Assembly: GCF_028583425.1 (NCBI RefSeq)
Contig: NC_072805.1
Location: forward strand, 12,286,001 to 12,350,000
Length of the DNA stretch: 64,000 nt
From: Eublepharis macularius
Taxonomy: Eukaryota; Chordata; Lepidosauria; Squamata; Eublepharidae
Reading direction: 5' to 3'
The notes beneath the pieces are model-generated. The model was not told the DNA's origin, did not search any database, and saw nothing but the letters and a program-made list of their open reading frames with translations. Position 1 is the stretch's first letter. Each line of letters begins with the position of its first letter. The translations under genes were made by a program, and so were the position numbers. Below are positions 33,733 through 45,639 of this stretch, piece after piece.

Positions 33733-36700
33733 AACAGGGTTAACATACCTGTAACTTATGTTCATCGAGTTCTTCTGTGCTGACACACATGGGGACTGCG
33801 CAGGCGCAGGCCAGCCGCCGGAGAATTTTCTAGAGCTTCCATGGCTCCGAAGGGGCCGTTTGTCGCGCGCCTCAGCGACCGTTTTCCCGCCCAAACGGTC
33901 ACGTGATCCTCCAGCGACCAACGGCCCCTTCCCTCAGTTCTCCCTTGCCGCCGCTTGACCAACACACTTCAGCCGTAACACCTTAAAAACACCAATATCC
34001 GTTACAGCCATCACAGTATTGTGCATTGGAGTTCACAGCGGGGTAGGAGGGAGGGTTGTGTGTCAGCACAGAAGAACTCGATGAACATAAGTTACAGGTA
34101 TGTTAACCCTGTTTTCATCTTCGTTCTTCTGTGCCTCCACACATGGGAGTGTACCAAGCTTCACACAATAAGGAAGGCGGGGGTGAAGTCCAACACTATT
34201 TTATTAAGCAAACAAGATCAACAATAAATAGATATGCATATATACATCTATGTAAAAATACTGTGTAAGGACACATAAATACTCAATATTTACATATATA
34301 CACACCCCCAGGCACATATATACACACTTTCACTCAAGGGTACCCAACAGGTACGCCAAGAAAGTCATACCAAAACTCCCTCAGGAAAAAAGGGAGTGTA
34401 AGACAGCCTTGGCCACAGATACATCCTGCTCCGCATTGACATCAACGGCGTAATGCCTGACAAAAGTGTCTGCAGAGGACCATGTGGCTGCTTTACAAAT
34501 GTTAACCAGGGGCACCCCCCTGAGGAGTGCCGAAGAGGATGCTTGGGACCGCGTGGAGTGGGCTCTGACATGAAGCGGGCAAGCCACCCCTGCCAGGGAA
34601 TAGGCCTTGCTAATGGCCGTCACAATCCACCTAGACAGGGTCTGTGAGGAAGCCCTGCTACCCTTGTCCTTGGCCCCAAAACATACAAACAGGTGAGGAC
34701 TGGAGCGGAATCCCTTCGTCCTATCCAGGTAATAGGCTAGGGCCCTCTTCAAGTCTAGGGTATGGAGGGCCTTTTCCCCCTTAGAGGAGGGTTGAGGAAA
34801 GAAAGCAGGCAGTGAGATATCCTGCGAGAGGTGGAAGGCGGACACCACCTTGGGCAGGAACTCAAGGCAGGGACGCAGGACCACCTTGTTGGGATGAAAC
34901 ACAAGAAAGGGAGGGTCAGACCGCAGTGCAGACAGTTCACTGACCCTTCTGGCCGATGTGACGGCCACCAAGAATGCTACCTTGTAGGATAGCATATCCA
35001 AGGGGCAGGTAGCCATAGGTTCAAATGGAGGCAACATGAGACGTGAGAGCACCAAGGACAGCGACCACTGAGGCACTGGCGCTGACACAGGTGGGTAAAG
35101 ATTGTACATGCCCTTAAGGAACTGGCGGGATTGTGGGTGAGAAAACACCGTAGCACCCTCAACTCGGGTGTGAGCAGCTGATATCGCTGCCAGGTGGACC
35201 TTGAGGGAGGAAGCCTTCAAGCCCAGGCCACGCAAGTGGCACAAATACTCGAACACAACCCCCAAGGGACTGTTGTCAGGCACCACTCCTCTGGCAAGTG
35301 CCCAGAGCTCAAACCTGCGCCACTTGGCCGCATAAGCGCGCCTAGTGGATGGCCGACGAGCATTCAGGAGGACCCTCTGTACCTCGTCAGTAAAGCCTAT
35401 CGGGGAGGAACGATCCGCCAAGCCGTTAGGTGCAGCTTCCTTGGATCGTGGTGGACCAGGCTCCCGTTTAGGAGAAGGTCTTGCCGAGGGGGCAGACTCA
35501 CATACGTCCGTTGGGACATCCGCAGGAGCTTCGGGAACCAAACCTGCCGTGGCCAGAAGGGGGCCACTAGAATGCAGTCCGTCCCGTCCTCCTCTATCTT
35601 GCACAGGACCCTGGGAATCAAGGGGAACGGAGGAAACATGTAGTGCAAGCCCTGCGTCCACGTAAACTGGAAGGCATCCCCAATAGAGAGGGGGTCGCTC
35701 CCTGCCCTGGAACAGAACGTGTGGGCCTTGGTGGTCGCCGCAGTGGCGAACACATCTATCACTGGATGACCCCACCTCTGGAAGATTGGCCCAACGCACT
35801 CTACGTTCAGTTCCCACTCGTGGTCCAGTAAAGGGACCCTGCTGAGGGCATCTGCCCGGGCATTGTCCGACCCAGCCACGTGTATAGCACGGAGCGACAC
35901 GCCGTTCTTGATAGCCCACAGCCAAGTGAGTGTGGCTTCCCGGCACAGGGCCATGGACACTGTGCCCCCCTGCTGATTCACGTAGTACATGGCAGTCGTG
36001 TTGTCCGTCTGCACCAAGACCTGACGATTTCTCAGCAGTGCTGTAAGAGACACAAGTGCGAAACGAATGGCCCTTAGTTCAAGCACATTGATATGGAGGG
36101 TCTTTTCCCTGTCAGACCAGACATCTTGCACAGACACATCACCACAGTAAGCCCCCCATCCCATCAGAGAGGCATCAGTGGTAACCGTGATGTCATGGTG
36201 TTGATACCCAAAAGGGGTCCCTCTAAACAAGTTGTCTTCAGACAGCCACCAGTTCAAGGAGGAGAGGATGACCCTCGGGATAGAGAATTTGAGGGACGGA
36301 GGGTGTAGCAGAGCATCATACCTCCGCACAAACCAGTTCTGGAGAGGGCGCATACGCAGCCTAGCGAAAGGCACCACAGAGGTGGCCGCTGCCATATGCC
36401 CTAGTAAGCACTGGATAGTGCGCACAGACTGGAACCGGTTCCTTTTAAACATGGACACTAGACCCCTTAGGGACCGAGCCCTCTCCAAGGGGAGCAGGGC
36501 CTTACCCTCCACAGAGTCTAACAGTGCACCAATGTAGGACACTTTGCAGTTGGGCACCAGTTTGGATTTCTCCAAGTTCACCAGGAGCCCCAGGCGTTGG
36601 CAAGTGCTAAGTACCAAGCCAATGTCCTGCACCAGCCTAGACTCCGATTCAGCCACGATGAGCCAGTCATCGAGGTACGGAAAGATGGTACAGCCTTCTT

Positions 36701-37520
36701 CCCGTAGGAAGGAAACCACAGGGGCCACACATTTAGTGAACACTCGTGGGGCAGTGGACAGGCCAAAGGGGAGCACCTTATACCGGAAAACCCGTTGCCG
36801 GTAAACAAAGCTCAGGTACTTCCTGTGCTCCTTCCGTATGCCCACGTGAAAGTATGCGTCTTTTAAGTCAAGAACCGCAAACCAATCCCCCTGTTTCAGC
36901 AAGGCGATCACAGCCGCCAACGTTACCATTTTGAATTTGGTCACCTTGAGGAAGGCATTAAGGTCCCTCAGATCTAAGATGGGACGTAAGCCCCCATCCT
37001 TCTTAGGGACCAGGAAGAACCTAGAGAAGAATCCCTTTACAGAGTCCTCATAGGGCAATTCTTCCACAGCACCCTTGGCCAAGAGCGACACGATCTCCGC
37101 ATCCAGCTCGGCCATAGTGTTATTGACAGCTGTCAGGGGTGAACTGCATCTAGGCAGCTCAACGAACTCCAGCCCGTATCCCAGTTCAACAATAGTTAAG
37201 ACCCATGAGTCAGATGTTATTGACTCCCACTCAGAGAGGAGTGGACTAAGTCTGTCCCCAAGCAATCAGTCAGAATAAAGCACGAAGCACAAAAGCACAG
37301 AGCAACGAAGCTCACGTTCTCTCCAAGCGGCGGCAAGAAGAGAACTGAGGGAAGGGGCCGTTGGTCGCTGGAGGATCACGTGACCGTTTGGGCGGGAAAA
37401 CGGTCGCTGAGGCGCGCGACAAACGGCCCCTTCGGAGCCATGGAAGCTCTAGAAAATTCTCCGGCGGCTGGCCTGCGCCTGCGCAGTCCCCATGTGTGGA
37501 GGCACAGAAGAACGAAGATG
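33733..37520 (-). mobile_element. DIRS-type tyrosine-recombinase retrotransposon (fossil, nearly whole)
   Basis: About 3.8 kb. The parts seen are inverted terminal repeats (33772-33957 and 37324-37513) and an internal complementary region at 34059-34147. That region is the complement of the left end joined to the right end, the DIRS hallmark. There is a long RT/RNase H frame (35397-37265, RT box YLDD) and a long tyrosine recombinase frame (34381-35946) that overlaps it, as this family is known to do. A gag-like part was not seen, so it is not whole. The comparison with copy 1 of the duplicated block shows no real target duplication, only a shared aac. The near-identical terminal repeats and long frames suggest a fairly young insertion. 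Confidence 0.95.
34059..34147. repeat. DIRS internal complementary region
   Basis: The first ~53 bases are the reverse complement of the element's left end (cagcacagaagaactcgatg; gttacaggtatgttaaccct). The following ~33 (tcatcttcgttcttctgtgc) complement its right end. In this family it is thought to template circle formation. Confidence 0.95.
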
Positions 37521-37706
37521 AACGGCTCTTTATTATGATAAACATTTTTATTGAAAACTGGAAGAAGACTAGACTAGACTAGACATGGGAGTGAACAGAA
37601 AAAAAACGGACATGGTGTTTGTTGTTCGTTGCCATCCATGAACAACAAAAAATGAACATTGACAAACATGATCCTGTCATGTACATGTTCGTTGTTGGTT
37701 GTTCAT
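37521..37706. repeat. Large duplicated block, copy 2 (right part)
   Basis: Continues the match to 2255-2440 (gctctttattatgataaaca, then the start of the hAT element). There is an extra tagac triplication at 37570-37584 where copy 1 has a single unit. Confidence 0.85.
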
Positions 37707-38284
37707 GGGGGCCAGCAGGCTCTCCTCCAGCCATCAAGATCCCTACTGCACCACTCCCAGAAACCCTACCTGAGCAGGCAGCAGGAAATGTACCAATAAT
37801 AAATAATAGCTTGGCCCCAGAGCCTGGCAGCAGCCCTGGAACCTGAAGGGGTAGATCCCTATCCCACCACACACAATGAAAATTCAAGCTCCAATGCACT
37901 CACCCTGTCTCTCTAACAGCAGCTGTCTCTCCCTGAAAGCCAGAGCTGGGAGACCCCCTCCCCCCTGGTCTTTTCCTCTTGTAACAAATTTGGAGCTCCA
38001 GTCCACACTTGGAAGGAAGACCTGCCTATCAAGCTAAATTGGGCTTAGATTGGGGTTTCCAGGACAACAGCAGGAGTTCAGAGTTCAGACAATCCCTTCC
38101 TGAGTTGCCATGGGAACTGATTGCAGGTGCCAGACTGTCTGGCTTGACGAACAGCAACGAACGAGGCTTGCAATGGCCACCTGTTCATTTAGAATGGGGC
38201 CTCACGAACAGCTTGTTCGCAAACAGCAGATTGGGCTGTTTGTGGGCTTTTTTGCGTTCGTAATGCTGTTCGTGCCCATCTCTA
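37580..38284. mobile_element. hAT-type non-autonomous element, complete-looking
   Basis: The ends tagacatggg and cccatctcta are inverted and match those of the 41228-41610 element. The inside is rich in gttcgttgtt/aacgaac phrases. The 8-bp flanks do not match clearly, so the insertion site may have changed. Confidence 0.65.
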
Positions 38285-39029
38285 ATTGTGACTCCTGAAA
38301 AAAAATGGCCAAACATGCCGACAATCAACTAGAGGGGACAAAGAATGTCCTGCTGCTCCACTTAGGCAAGGGATATGGCCAAAGTCATGTTAAATGGGAT
38401 GTTAAATGAATGAGGCCCTTTTTAAAAAGCTCCACAAGTAAATGTTTTAAAGCAAATACTTTAAGCTGATGTTGCTCTGTGAATGAAAAACAGACACCCT
38501 GCCACGCTGTCCCACGAAGTTCGTCCATCCCCTTCCCTGACCTTCTTTTGAGGGCAAGTGAGCCATTCTCTTCCGCCAGGCACAAGTAAGACTGGCAGCT
38601 GAGGACAGAGCCCTGCTTTTTATAATCCTTGTTATTGGGGTTGCTTGTTGATGGCATATGCCTGTTTTTAATTAGTCTTATAAGACTTTATTTCAGGTTC
38701 TGAATCTAGACCTTGCCAAGAGCTCCATATGCTGCCACTAATATCTTGAGATAAGCCTCCCGATGCCAGCCTAGGCTGAGATGTTCACATAGATGAGGAA
38801 GAACAAGCAGAACCTCAGCAAGGCAGAGGTGATTCTCTTTGGTAAAGCTGATGTTCGGGGCTGGAAGGTTGTGCCACCCACCTTGTATGGGGTTAGTTTA
38901 TTATTGGCCAAGTAGGCAGGGGGAGCCTAACTAAAGAAAGCATTCTGTAGGTCTGTGGGACTAGATCACAAAGGGGCTTTAATGGTAAGAGCCTGATGGA
39001 CATCCTTGAAGCTGTTTTAAAACGGGTGC
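38285..39029. other. No gene recognised
   Basis: Anonymous sequence. The 90-codon minus-strand frame at 38385-38657 has no splice context and no family likeness. Confidence 0.5.
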
Positions 39030-39090
39030 TTTATTTATTTATTTATTTATGCCATTTATAGTCTGCCTTTCTCACTGAGAGCCAAAACAC
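39030..39090 (-). repeat. L2-like LINE 3' tail
   Basis: tttatttatttatttatttatg followed by ccatttatagtctgcctttctcactgag, the same tail as at 41630-41680. Confidence 0.6.
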
Positions 39091-39146
39091 ACGTTAAGAA
39101 ATACCCAGGTTCAGCACATGTTCTCTTACCTCAAGGTTTGCCGGGA

Positions 39147-39370
39147 TCTGTAGGCGTCCTGGAAGCTTAAAGTAGGCGTCCTGGAAGCTTAAAGATCTGT
39201 AGGGGTCCTGGAAGCTTAAAGTCCTGGACGCTTAAAGAATCTGTAAGCGTCCTGGAAGCTTAAAGGCGTCATGGAAGCTTAAAGCTTAAAATACAGGCGC
39301 CTGTATTTCCCTTCCCCTTTTTGCTGCTCTGTAAATGCTAAACTTTAAGCTTCCAGGACGCCCAGAGGTC
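39147..39370. repeat. Iterated foldback repeat (cctggaagcttaaag units)
   Basis: Six or so copies of cctggaagcttaaag with spacers of variable length lead into a palindromic centre (aatacaggcgcctgtatt). One inverted copy, ctttaagcttccaggacgcc, follows. It looks like a MITE whose arm was amplified on one side. Confidence 0.8.
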
Positions 39371-39439
39371 CCTAACTGAGAAGCATCTGAGACTCCCTAT
39401 AATACAGCCCTCCTATCTATCTACTAAAAGGAGCCCTCC

Positions 39440-39600
39440 TATCGAACTAAATCACAGTTCTCTTCATCAGATGCATCTGACGAAGAGAACTGTGATTCTT
39501 GAAAGCTTATGCTACAGTAAAGTTGGTTAGTCTTTAAGGTGCTACTGGACTCTTTTCTATTTTGCTACTACAGACTAACATGGCTAACTCCCCTGGAGAA
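39440..39600 (+). mobile_element. Penelope-like/hammerhead-family repeat, foldback head
   Basis: Forward text: ctgacgaagagaactgtgat, tcttgaaagcttatgctac, then gtgctactggactc and ctacagactaacatggc. Just before it, aatcacagttctcttcatcag is the inverse of the hammerhead-like part, so the 5' side is a short head-to-head palindrome. Confidence 0.65.
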
Positions 39601-41030
39601 AATGGCTGCTTTGGAGGGAGAACCATATAGTCAAGGAGAAAGAAAAGCCCCTCCCAAGGAAGTACCCCCAAATCTCCAGAAAATTTCCAAGCCAGAGCTG
39701 GCAACCCTATGTGCATCTGTGTCAAAGGCAGTGGATAGATGCAGCATTTTTTAAAACCTTTTTTGTAGGCAGAGACTGTCTACAGGAATGAATAGCATCT
39801 CTGTTCCAAGGCCAGACTGAAATGGGTCAAGAGCAGATGTGTTATCGGGAACACCTGACATTGATCTGACTCCGTCCACTGAATCACCTTTCCCGCAAAA
39901 AAGGCAATTTAGAAGCAAAGCTGTAATTGACTACATGGTTTTTAGCTAAAGGAAGATTTAAAAAAAACAATAGCTCACATTTAAATGTTTAGGAACTATT
40001 CCTTCTACTAGAGATGTGATAATCCTTATTTTCTCCAGCAGGGTAGGGATTTTTTTCAGGGGAGGGGTCTTTCTGGTCCTGAGAACTGTGTCTACATTAG
40101 TCAGGGAACCCAGTCCAAAACTGTCCATGAAAAATTGACAAGATGGCGCCAGGCAGGCTGGATCAGATAATTTCATCAGCAAATAATTGTGCAAATACAT
40201 ATATCCTTTTAAAAAATAAGCATCTGCTAACTGAATCTCCCTCCTGAGGGTGGGGGTGGGGGTTGGACTGAAGTGCCATCAGATTCTTAATTACTCTGAG
40301 TAACTGGGCTGGAGGAGATTCAGCTGATGCAACAGAAATTCAGAATATGTCTTTCCAGCCTCTTTAACTTGCCCAGCTTTGCTAGGAGGGGAGGGGGAGA
40401 AGACATCCATGAGCAATGCAGGGTATTACCTGAGTAGAAATGTGAAGCCTGGGGGTGGGGGGGTGGGAAAAAGTCCTTTGGGTGAAGGGGGGTATTTTCC
40501 ACAATGAAAAAACTGAAAATGGAGAGGAATGGAAAAACTCTCCTGCTCTCTCTTTTTGGAAGGCGTGAAATGCTTTCGGGCAAGGTTATATTCGCTTAAA
40601 ACATGTAGTGTTATTATTTGTTGAGGCAAATAATAATGATATCAGTGATAATTCCTGTGCTAGATGTACATTTTCTAGGACAGGCTTATTGTTTGTGTGC
40701 AGCTAATTTTTTCACAATTAAGATAATATCAAGTGTGCGATGATGATATGCCACTGAGGAGTTCAGTGTTTCCAGTGTTGACAAAGTTCCAAACACCATA
40801 CTTACTCAAAAAGATGAGCATACACGTCAGATGCCTCCTCCCACAAATTATTCCCTCTTTCTTATGGCATACCTCTGACAAAATTTGGTCTTACACTTCA
40901 GTAAATACAGTATGCATGAGACAGCTGTATCTTTTCTTTGCTACAAAATTTGTTTCCTATTTCCAACCAACTTCCTATCAGAATTTATTCCCAATCTTCT
41001 AAGGGGAGAAAGGACACCGCAGTTTGCAAA

Positions 41031-41061
<31 letters not shown>

Positions 41062-41219
41062 AAATTTTACATAGCGAGGTTTAAATTATGCATATTATGG
41101 TAGTTCAAACAGTAAAATTAGTTTAGGTTTTGATAAGAAAGTGTTGCATATAGTTCAGTTTTTTCCAAAAGAATCTGGAAAACCATGGCTTCAAAAATGC
41201 TGAAAATCTTACATCTTTG
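39601..41219. other. No gene recognised
   Basis: Anonymous intergenic or intronic DNA with a (TC)n(AC)n run at about 41028-41062. No splice-flanked coding segment was found. Confidence 0.5.
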
Positions 41220-41227
41220 CCTCTGAG

Positions 41228-41610
41228 TAGACATGGGCACAACCCCCCCAAAAACCCTGAACCACGTGATTAGTGGTTCATAGCATTCTACAAACCACGA
41301 ACTTCCGACTTTTTCCCAGTTCGTGAGGCTATCATTTCACAGACGGGGGACTCTGAAACTGACAGCCCCTTTCTTCTGCCACTCTGGTAGCAGGAGAAAG
41401 AGGCTGTCAGTTTCACAGACCCCGCGCTGGTTTCAGCCGATGGACTGAAACCGGCGCGGGGTCTGTGAAACTCCAAACTGGCCACAGAACGGCTGGAAAA
41501 ATTCATTTGATCCGTAAACACGTGTTCCCATGGAATGCATGTTTTGGTGCAAACGAACCAGCCATCCCGTACAGAATTTTGTTCCGTGGTTCGTTTCATG
41601 CCCATCTCTA
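41228..41610. mobile_element. hAT non-autonomous DNA transposon
   Basis: The ends tagacatgggca and atgcccatctcta are inverted. A perfect 8-bp duplication, cctctgag, flanks it (41220-41227 and 41611-41618). The centre carries a self-complementary ~45-bp arm (gacagcccctttcttctgcc / aaagaggctgtc; gcgctggtttcagc / ctgaaaccggcgc). Confidence 0.95.
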
Positions 41611-41629
41611 CCTCTGAGTGTTTAGCAGC

Positions 41630-42700
41630 ACTCTATTTCATTTATAGTCTGCCTTTCTCACTGAGACTCAAGGCGGATTACGTAATGTGAGATTAGTACA
41701 ATCAGTATCAAGGACATTTCTATAAACAATGTCATAGGATGTATTGTCGAAGGCTTTCACGGCCGGAGAACGATGGTTGTTGTGGGTTTTCCGGGCTGTA
41801 TTGCCGTGGTCTTGGCATTGTAGTTCCTGACGTTTCGCCAGCAGCTGTGGCTGGCATCTTCAGAGGTGTAGCACCAAAAGACAGAGATCTCTCAGTGTCA
41901 CAGTGTGGAAATGTCATAGGATTTTACAAAGACACAGCATTAGCAGGATCCAATACAGAGTTGAAGAATTGCTGAAACTGAACATAATCAGTTCTAGGAA
42001 TAGCATTAGATAACATGAAGCACAGGTAGTATATAGGAGTACATATTCAAAGCAACAGATAATATGCAAGGCAACATAGTGGTGAAGTCTATGGTCCCTA
42101 ACTCATTAGCGAAGCATCTGAGACCCCCTCCCTACAATACAGCCCTCCTATCTGAGTAAAAAGCCTTTTTGAATAATTCAGTTTTGCATCATTTGTAGAA
42201 AACCAGGAATAACGGCTCTCCTCAGGCAGGCCGTTCCATAGGGTAGGGGCCACCACAGAGGCTCTCCTCAGGCAGGCCGTTCCATAGGGTAGGGGCCACC
42301 ACAGAGAAAGCCCATGTACAGGCTGGCACCTGCAAAGAGACCCTGTTCAGATGAGCAAAGCTGCTGTGGAGGGAGGCGGTTCCATAGGTATGCTGGACCA
42401 AAACCGTGAAGAGCTTTGTATGTATAATAACCAATAACTTGAACTGAGCACAGTAACTGATAGGTAGCCAATGGAGTGACTGTAGGATGGGAGTGATGTT
42501 CACGCTCCTGCTTGCTCCTGCTAACAGTTGAGTGGCAGCATTTTGCACCAATTGAAGTCTCCTAGTTAACTGAGATGGGAGACCGATGCATCGTGCATTA
42601 CAATAGTCAAATGTTGATGTTACCATAGCATGGATCCAGGTGGCGAGGTTGGCCATGTTGAGGTAAGAAGCCATCTTGCAGGCTAGGGTGAGGTTGTAGC
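41630..42700 (-). pseudogene. L2-like LINE, RT C-terminal to 3' end
   Basis: The minus-strand frame has TSTFDYCNARCIGLPSQLTR, LQLVQNAATQLLAGAS, ITPILQSLHWLPISYCAQFK and FSVVAPTLWNGLPEE. The 3' tail at about 41640 is tttatagtctgcctttctca. A 36-bp piece (ctctcctcaggcaggccgtt) is tandemly repeated at 42215-42300. It is split by the insertion at 41741-41909. Confidence 0.8.
41741..41909 (-). mobile_element. Short Penelope-like retroelement with hammerhead-like core
   Basis: 169 bp with a perfect 13-bp target duplication, aatgtcataggat (41728-41740 and 41910-41922). In minus sense it contains CTGAAGA, a hairpin (GCCAGC/GCTGGC) and GAAACGTC at 41863-41829. The sequence is shared with 53162-53430. 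Variable, longish duplications and hammerhead motifs are known for Penelope-like elements; assignment to them is inference. Confidence 0.75.
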
Positions 42701-45639
42701 AAGCATTTTTTGCATTACTTTACTACCAGAGCCTCTCCAGAATTACCATTCAAATATCAGAATCCCCAGACCACGGATCCATTCCTCTGGTCCTCAGTTC
42801 CTGGAGGCAGGAAGGAGAAATAACTGAGCTGTCAAGGATCTGCCATGGGGTGTGTGGTTGTTTCTTGCCTCCTCTTGCCCGGCATTTTCCAGAAAAGCAG
42901 GCAATGACACCTGCTGGCATTTAGAGGCACTACACAGGGTGTCACAATTCTGGCGCTGCAGGTCGCTTTGCGCTTCTGCTGCAGCTTCTGGATTAGAGGC
43001 TATGGAAAAGCACAAGCTGGTGAAGGCTCCTGCTGCTGTCCTTCTACTCACAGCCGGCTCTAAGGCCTGGGCCAGAGGCAGGCAGCAAATAGGACCACTG
43101 GACATTCTCCTTCATCTAGTAAACTTTCCCTTCCAGGAACACATGCCTGCAGAATTCAGCTTACACTGAACAAGAGGGGGAGAGCTAGAAAAGCGGAGCT
43201 GCTCTGCTAGTGAGGACCACAGATGCTAGTCTGGGGCAGGAGGAGAGACCTGGACTCAGAATTAGAATACAGACCCTTTGCAGCTGTGTCAAAACTTGAT
43301 GAAGCCTGGCAGAATGGGCTATTTTGGTCCTTGGAGTAACTGATTCCATTAGAACAGCCCAATGTTGTCCTCGCAGGCTCCTTCCATCCCAGGGCGGTCT
43401 TCCTCATCCCTTACCCTGAAGGCAGGGCCCAAGACAATCCTTGTACTTGGATGCCTGGGTCTCCATCTATCTAAGACCCTTTTCCAGAAGGAACAGGGAT
43501 ATAGAACAAAGGAAGAAACTAGCAACAACAGTTGACGTGTACACATGCAAAATATGACCATGCGTTTAAATGAAAAATTGGCTCTGGAGAGAAAAGCTCT
43601 TGGAAAAACCTCAAAACGGTGGCACTACTGCAGTGCTACAGCTCCTCTGTGCATGTGTGGTCTGAATTGTGCCTCTGAGGGAAGAAGGATTTTGCGCCTA
43701 AAAGCTCGCTCTGGAAGTTTGAGTCATAGCTCTTGAACAGGTGCAAAGCCCATCTGTGCAGACACCTTGAAAAAGCCATATCCATTTCTTTCTTTAAAGA
43801 AGAACAGGTTCCTTACCTGCCACTGATGCTGTTCAAGTGGCTGATCTGTGGCGAGAACCCTTCCAAGAGCTTCTTTGGCACCAACTCTGCCAGCCTCTAG
43901 GAGGGGAACTCAAAGGGGGGGGGGCAGAATGCCATCTGCCCACCCAGTTCTTCCCTTAGCCCATGCCACAGGATAACCCGTGCCCATTGCAAGGACAAGT
44001 GAGCTGTGTGGCTGCATAGGAGGCCCCTGAAAGAACTTCCAATACAGGCGAGTCATTTGTCCTCCTGTGGGAAAGGTTGGCAAGCAGCAGCACCCAGATT
44101 TGGAAACAGGCACAATTATTATTAGTAATAATTAAATAATTATTTAATATATTATTAAAAATAAAGCAGTAGGGGCAGTTGGGCCGAAAGCACAGTCAGT
44201 CCTGCCCTGTACATCCAAGGCATGATGGGTGGATGAGCCCAGGTGGCTGTTCAGCAGAATTCAGGCGTGTGCACACCCCTGCCACCAGCTGTGGAGCTCA
44301 CCATCTCCCTCTGGCACAGTCTGCTGGAATGGCAGAGCACAGCAGGAGAAGACTGTTGCTGTGATCCAGCAGCTGAGGTGCTGAGGAGACACCCCACGTC
44401 CCTTATGCCCTCCTGCCACCCCAATATGGAAATAGGTTGGATTCCTTCTGGAAGATTGTTCTATGAATATAAAAGGCTTAGGCCCTACAGACCATAATGC
44501 TCATGCCCTGCCTGGGGTGGTGGGTTTTGAAAATAAACAGGCAACACAATCTCTTTTGAGCAGAAGACGACGACGGCCTTGGGGAGGAAGGGCCCGTTGA
44601 AGCACGGCATGAATTCACTTTCGTGATAGCCTGTGTGCCCACCTCTGGATGGGTTTGCTAGCTCATCTTTCCCAAAGGTGTGCTTGGTTGGGTGAGTGGA
44701 AAGCACAAAGAAAATCTATCTCCCGTTTTCAATTACCAGTGAACCGATTTTTGCATATATTTGTTTTTCCTACATCTAAGGTTTCAGGATATTCATTCTG
44801 ATTTGGGGAGGGTGTGTAAATCAGAACGTGCAAATGGAATGTAGCCATGTTCTGAAGCAGCCATCCCATCCAGTCATTAGGGAACAGTTATATATTACCT
44901 GTATTACCTACAAGTTATGGATTTTGCCCCTTTTCCTCTTCCTTTTCTGACCTCTTTTCCTTATGTGTTGTATCATATTGAATTGTAAATAGACTTGACG
45001 GTGGCATATCACTCTTATCAAAATAAGCATATGGATACAGAAAACTGGTTGGCAGTAAGCAGCACAGAACAGCCATGGAAGATGAATGGGGAGGTGGGTG
45101 GGCTGTCCAAAACATGACATGGGCTACGGCTTCAGCATTCCCTTGAGATGTTTGAGCCATGTACTTGGATGTCAAGACATTAACAGTTGGTGCTCAAAAG
45201 CAGTCACTGAAAAAGCTGAGGCACTGTGAAGGGGGGGGGTGTTAACTTTTGCTGGTATTCCCAACCCCACAACCGCTTTAAGCACCAGCGAGGGGAAACA
45301 AAGTGACGAGTAAAATACAAACATCTGTATTTTTACTTCAAGTTCACCACACCCTTCCCCTCAGCACTGCACCCCAAAATATAGACCACACACCCCGTGT
45401 TCTTCATGGGTTCCTCAAGCTGAACTCCATGCCTGGAAACCCCAGGTCACCTGCAGTTTAACTTTTACACATCTGCATTCTGCATGCTTACTATTATTAT
45501 TATTCATTCCAAAGGCCAACCTTAGCACTAAGACAAATGAGTTTCTGCTCTATGCAGGCTGAGACGTGCAACCAGGAAATGTCCTCATGGCGCACACTGT
45601 TGTCTTGTATACAGCTTGGCATACCCACACGCAACTGAA
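42701..45639. other. No gene recognised
   Basis: Anonymous DNA. Short frames at 42794-43105 and 43207-43407 (minus) have no supporting splice sites or known domains. There is an AT-rich stretch at 44110-44165. Confidence 0.5.

Noticed and set aside
43910-44497. Short frames on both strands
   Set aside because: No domains, splice sites or conserved motifs; treated as anonymous DNA.
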